A DNA stretch of 8,002 bases from Elusimicrobiota bacterium (GTDB lineage: Bacteria; CG03; SLGR01; PWQF01): assembly GCA_003558145.1 (NCBI GenBank), contig PWMP01000141.1:1-8002 (forward strand), given 5' to 3'. A program made the translations under genes and the position numbers. Position 1 is the stretch's first letter; each line of letters starts with the position of its first letter. Positions 5,092 through 8,002 of this stretch are shown here, piece after piece. Under the pieces are notes generated by a model, which saw nothing but the letters and a program-made list of their open reading frames with translations, searched no databases and was not told the DNA's origin.

Positions 5092-6287
5092 TACTCCATC
5101 TGGAACCTGAGGCCCATTGAAAACCCGCTGTAATTATAGGGAAGGTACCTTTCAAATTCCATATTAGATGACTGGGTCTGGTAAGTAAAAAACAGCGATG
5201 TTGCCGAACTTTCCCCGGTCTGCTTCCTGAAGCCCGCCGTATTTACAAACAGCGTCCGGTTCTGCCTTTCGCCCTTAATAAATTTTCCGTCTTTATCCCT
5301 CGGCTCCCGGCTGCTATACAGTCTCCAGCTTAGCCGGGGAGAAAGAAAAAATGTCCAGTCCCTGCCTATGTAAGTTGATACGGGCATAGTCAGTGACGGC
5401 TCAATATAATTAAAGAAATTCTCATGAAAAGACATTGGGGCCGTTGAACTAAGAAATTCAAAATGCTGATAATTCTGATTTGAAGACCTGAATGTTATTT
5501 CAGCGCCGGGTTCAGAAACAATCCTGTTCGTCAGCATCACGGCGCCCCTTCCGTAAGCATTTATTACCATATCCCTCTGGAGGGTATCAGAATAAAAACT
5601 GCCGTCCTTCTGCACCTTGTCCACTGCTACTTTCTGACGGGTATAAAATAGGGGATTAAGAGAAATGCCGAATCTTGCACCCGATATATCAGCTGAATAA
5701 GCAAGCCTGATACTATGGTTATTCTGGGTTCCTTCGGTTCCGCTTGCGTCAGCGCCGGCCCGGATTTCGGCAAGAAGGTCACTGTAGTTAGGAAATGTAA
5801 CGTAATGATATCCGACGGTAACTGCGGAATCTATACCCAGCAATTCTCTTTCCATGGTTGTGCTGCCGCCGTAGCGGTTGAAGTTGTAAAGGCCGCTTTC
5901 CCAGCTTTCGTTGGTTCCCGCCCGACGCCGCTCCATCATAACGCTGAACTGTGTTTTCAGGGTCATATCCCTCATATGCCAGTGATGGCGCCCTACAAAT
6001 ACATGGTTAAGGTACCTTTCGCGGAAATCCCTTCCCTCCTGCTGTTTGAGGCCGGGGCCCTGGTAGCTGAGCGAATAGTAACCCATAATGCTGTGGTCGT
6101 CTATGGGCCTGGCTATCACTCCTATCTCGTTGGAAAGATTAGCCATAAAACCCCAGTCTCCGTCCGGGGAAACAGAAACCCCCTGCCCAAGTTGATAATT
6201 ATAATAAGGAGCAAGTTCCAGCGCGCCGGTCTGAAGGACAATCAGGAAGCAGACAAATAAAACAGACGAAATTGTTTTCTTAATCAT
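5088..6287 (-). CDS. Probable outer-membrane beta-barrel protein, unrecognised family
   Basis: A 399-residue exported protein. MIKK followed by the hydrophobic TISSVLFVCFLIVLQTGA is a signal peptide with likely cleavage after A22. The mature part is rich in short alternating strands with many Tyr, Phe and Trp, for example FLSPRLSWRLYSS and SATSLFFTYQTQ. It ends in GFSMGLRFQMEY, the C-terminal strand with terminal aromatic residue typical of outer-membrane barrels. The frame extends to an ATG at 6308, but that start would add seven residues, overlap the upstream gene by 19 nt and spoil the signal-peptide N-terminus. ATG 6287, 2 nt after the upstream TGA, fits better and suggests coupled translation. 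Its TAA (5088-5090) shares two bases with the fprA stop. I do not recognise a family. Porin-, FadL- or assembly-type barrels are possible; its neighbours suggest it works with the two upstream products. Confidence 0.72.
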   Translation of the reverse strand: MIKKTISSVLFVCFLIVLQTGALELAPYYNYQLGQGVSVSPDGDWGFMANLSNEIGVIARPIDDHSIMGYYSLSYQGPGLKQQEGRDFRERYLNHVFVGRHHWHMRDMTLKTQFSVMMERRRAGTNESWESGLYNFNRYGGSTTMERELLGIDSAVTVGYHYVTFPNYSDLLAEIRAGADASGTEGTQNNHSIRLAYSADISGARFGISLNPLFYTRQKVAVDKVQKDGSFYSDTLQRDMVINAYGRGAVMLTNRIVSEPGAEITFRSSNQNYQHFEFLSSTAPMSFHENFFNYIEPSLTMPVSTYIGRDWTFFLSPRLSWRLYSSREPRDKDGKFIKGERQNRTLFVNTAGFRKQTGESSATSLFFTYQTQSSNMEFERYLPYNYSGFSMGLRFQMEY

Positions 6288-6289
6288 TT

Positions 6290-7054
6290 TCAGAAATTCC
6301 ATCTCCATCCCAGGAAAGGATGAACTACAAGCAGCCCTTCGGGATATATGTTGAAGCCCATTTCAAGGTGTTTGCGCTTCCAGGCAATCCGGGAAAATAT
6401 TTTATTATAGTTGAACCCGTATCCCAGGTATGCGGTTATCATCCTGTTTTCACCTGTAGCGTTAGATATGCCGGTAATAAGTATATTATCCTTTCTTCTT
6501 ATTACTAATTCTTCCAGTGTCACATCGTCCGTAATTTCTATAATATCTGATTCAGGCAAAACAATATCAAGAGAAACTACAGAGTGGTGAAAGCCGGCAA
6601 AAAGCGAAGTTTCCCGCGAAACGGATTTTGCCAGGGTCATACCGAGACTGTAGTTGGTCATAGAGGGTTCCGGAGCATCATCATCTTCGTCGTCCATAAG
6701 AGAAGGAAGAATATCCAGCATTATTATCCTTCCGTAAGCTCCCGTGAGATCCACCTGCGGAACCCAGGGGCTAAGCCCGCCGTCGCCCAGCATCCTGACC
6801 TTGCCGTTAAGGTTAAGCCAGGTAAGGGGAAGAGTAGTGGGAAGAAAATTAGTTCTGAGTTCCACCCTTTTATCGGGCCTGCTCGGGGAATAATCAACGT
6901 TGTCCAGGTGCAGATTATAGAAAAAATCATCCGGATTGCTGACAAAACGCAAAGCTGCCGGAACAATCCATGACGGAGGCTGTGCATAAATACCCGCAGT
7001 TCCTGTAAGCAGGAAAAAGCCACACAGTAGTATTTTAATACTTTTAATCATCAT
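6290..7054 (-). CDS. Exported protein, probably outer membrane, unrecognised family
   Basis: A 254-residue protein with a signal peptide: basic MMIKSIK, hydrophobic ILLCGFFLLTGTAG, and likely cleavage after IYA (A24). The mature chain has strand-like stretches such as YSLGMTLAKSV, MITAYLGYGFNY and HLEMGFNIYPEGLLVVHPFLGWRWNF, the last given as its two halves HLEMGFNIYPEG and LLVVHPFLGWRWNF. It ends in Phe, as outer-membrane barrels do. An acidic cluster DDEDDD (121-126) followed by APEPS probably forms a surface loop. The frame also allows a TTG at 7057, but ATG 7054 (or ATG 7051) is the natural choice; both overlap the end of the upstream gene, whose last codons read GAT GAT GAT TAA. The next gene starts 2 nt after this one stops. 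I know no family for it. At 230 mature residues it would make a small barrel of 8-12 strands; a periplasmic beta-rich protein is the alternative. Confidence 0.68.
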   Translation of the reverse strand: MMIKSIKILLCGFFLLTGTAGIYAQPPSWIVPAALRFVSNPDDFFYNLHLDNVDYSPSRPDKRVELRTNFLPTTLPLTWLNLNGKVRMLGDGGLSPWVPQVDLTGAYGRIIMLDILPSLMDDEDDDAPEPSMTNYSLGMTLAKSVSRETSLFAGFHHSVVSLDIVLPESDIIEITDDVTLEELVIRRKDNILITGISNATGENRMITAYLGYGFNYNKIFSRIAWKRKHLEMGFNIYPEGLLVVHPFLGWRWNF

Positions 7055-8002
7055 CAACTGAACTCAAATCAACGTTCTTTGCAATCTCTTCCAGGATATT
7101 AAAAACAACATCAGGCGTAGCGACAATATCTATATTATTAGAAAAGAAATCAGTTGCCTCGTTAAAACCATCCAGAGCCAGACGCCTGTGTGCGGGGTTA
7201 TCGCTGTCCGAAAAGCCCTCTTTATCAAGACTGTAGTCAGCGTCAAAATTGTAGCGTGGCATAAACGACAACTGAAAGGCAATTCTTCTCATAGCCTGGA
7301 ACGGGTTGATGTCTCCGGTTTCAATATCCTTGACGGAAAAAAGTTTTCCTTCGTTATTTATCAGCCAGCCCTCCATCCCGAGCCGTATTGTTTTTTCTTT
7401 AACACCCTGCTCAATAGTTAATCCGGGTGAAATCCCCCAGAAGGAAATCCTATCATCGTCAGGGTCACTGGCTATCCCTTCCCCCGATTCTATCACTTCT
7501 CCTTCACCATCCTTTCTGGGTTTCCATTCACCGTACTTGCCGCTTATAAAGGTTATATCGGGCTCGGACATATCATCTTCTATTTCATCCCATGCGGATT
7601 CCATAACTATGCTGTCGGTGCGGTTTGAAAACCTTATGGTCATTTTTTCGGGGTGAAAATCTTCGTCGCTGTCGGAAATTTTATCCATAAACTTGAACCA
7701 TCCTGACATTCTCTCCGGAATATGCCTGTTGAATTCTATTTTCGTTTCCACGTAATCAAGGCGGCTGCCGGAAGGCTCCACGTTGAAATTACCCCTATAT
7801 CTATAGTTATCCCTTTTTGTTATGTTTATAAAATGAAGAGTGTCTGAAGCCGGGCGCATAAGGTGCTGCTCTACTCTTACCAGGTTGCCGTGGTAGTCCC
7901 TGATGGTCCTGCCGGTGGAGGTGTCGGTTTCTTTTTTCTGTTCTATGCTGTCCTGAGCCTGCCGGACGTCAATCCTTATATCCGAGACTGCAGACCTTAT
8001 TT
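7044..8002 (-). CDS. Unrecognised acidic protein, N-terminus beyond the right edge
   Basis: The frame is open from the right edge to TAA at 7044, giving 318 visible residues. The ATG at 7859 is internal: the 47 codons upstream of it are open and look coding, including TIRDYHGNLVRVEQHLMRP (32-50). No start or signal peptide is visible, so the real start lies outside. The chain is rich in Asp and Glu with several acidic patches: SDSDEDFHPE (110-119), EIEDDMSEPD (139-148), ASDPDDDR (177-184) and the terminal SSVDDD. The middle has Gly- and Trp-containing segments (GKYGEWKP, SFWGISPG, GMEGWLI). The end, ATPDVVFNILEEIAKNVDL (294-312), is probably helical. I recognise no domain. It overlaps the next gene by 11 nt and is the most upstream visible member of a three-gene envelope cluster, so an envelope or secreted role is likely by context only. 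Confidence 0.7.
   Translation of the reverse strand, partial: IRSAVSDIRIDVRQAQDSIEQKKETDTSTGRTIRDYHGNLVRVEQHLMRPASDTLHFINITKRDNYRYRGNFNVEPSGSRLDYVETKIEFNRHIPERMSGWFKFMDKISDSDEDFHPEKMTIRFSNRTDSIVMESAWDEIEDDMSEPDITFISGKYGEWKPRKDGEGEVIESGEGIASDPDDDRISFWGISPGLTIEQGVKEKTIRLGMEGWLINNEGKLFSVKDIETGDINPFQAMRRIAFQLSFMPRYNFDADYSLDKEGFSDSDNPAHRRLALDGFNEATDFFSNNIDIVATPDVVFNILEEIAKNVDLSSVDDD

Noticed and set aside
5715..6260. A 181-codon rightward open frame opposite the barrel gene
   Set aside because: No ribosome site, no export signal consistent with its neighbours, and the opposite strand has a signal peptide and a terminal barrel strand.
6677..6694. Repeat-like GATGATGAT/GACGACGAA tract as a tandem repeat
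   Set aside because: It is only the codons for DDEDDD with mixed GAT, GAC and GAA use, too short to be a variable repeat.
6724..7023. A second leftward frame within the 254-residue exported protein gene
   Set aside because: It is an out-of-frame overlap without a ribosome site; the main frame has a signal peptide and continues to a coupled junction.

Overview
The window looks like part of the chromosome of a mid-GC, diderm (outer-membrane-bearing) and probably anaerobic bacterium. The outer membrane is inferred from two signal-peptide proteins with beta-barrel-like sequence that end in F or Y, and from a cyclophilin lipoprotein. Anaerobic life is inferred from a flavodiiron protein and a flavoredoxin-like flavin reductase. 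The cupin closely resembles the small Thermotoga cupin TM1112 as I remember it. The kinase with a ThrRS-like N-terminal region is a type I associate with Thermotogae, spirochaetes and clostridia. I cannot name the phylum; a spirochaete or a Fibrobacterota/Chitinivibrionia-like lineage would fit. There are no mobile elements, CRISPR arrays, tRNA or rRNA genes that I can see.

Layout. (1) Positions 1-1799 hold a tight leftward cluster of four short genes: YkgJ-type cysteine-cluster protein, cyclophilin lipoprotein, small cupin, flavin reductase (cut by the left edge). Gaps are 2, 12 and 16 nt, so it is almost certainly an operon. (2) Positions 1841-3355 hold a leftward P-loop kinase of the uridine kinase/phosphoribulokinase type, 41 nt upstream of that cluster and possibly its first gene. 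(3) Positions 3356-3524 are a divergent regulatory region with a perfect 7+1+7 palindrome, a good rightward promoter, and a GC-rich leader hairpin in front of the next gene. (4) A single-RRM RNA-binding protein (3525-3791) has its own terminator. (5) A flavodiiron protein, fprA (3904-5091), has a near-perfect ribosome site. (6) Positions 5088-8002 hold a leftward set of three overlapping or abutting genes: an unrecognised acidic protein running off the right edge, then two exported, probably outer-membrane proteins. The last one's stop codon overlaps that of fprA in a single TTAA.

How the genes may work together. The flavodiiron protein reduces O2 or NO at a diiron site with electrons passed through FMN. 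The flavin reductase belongs to the redox-partner type but is in another operon, so a link is only inferred. The RRM protein with its structured leader looks like an autonomous, possibly temperature- or self-regulated unit. The three-gene cell-envelope cluster is the least explained part of the window and the best candidate for something undescribed: none of its members matches a family I know, and their junctions suggest coupled translation.
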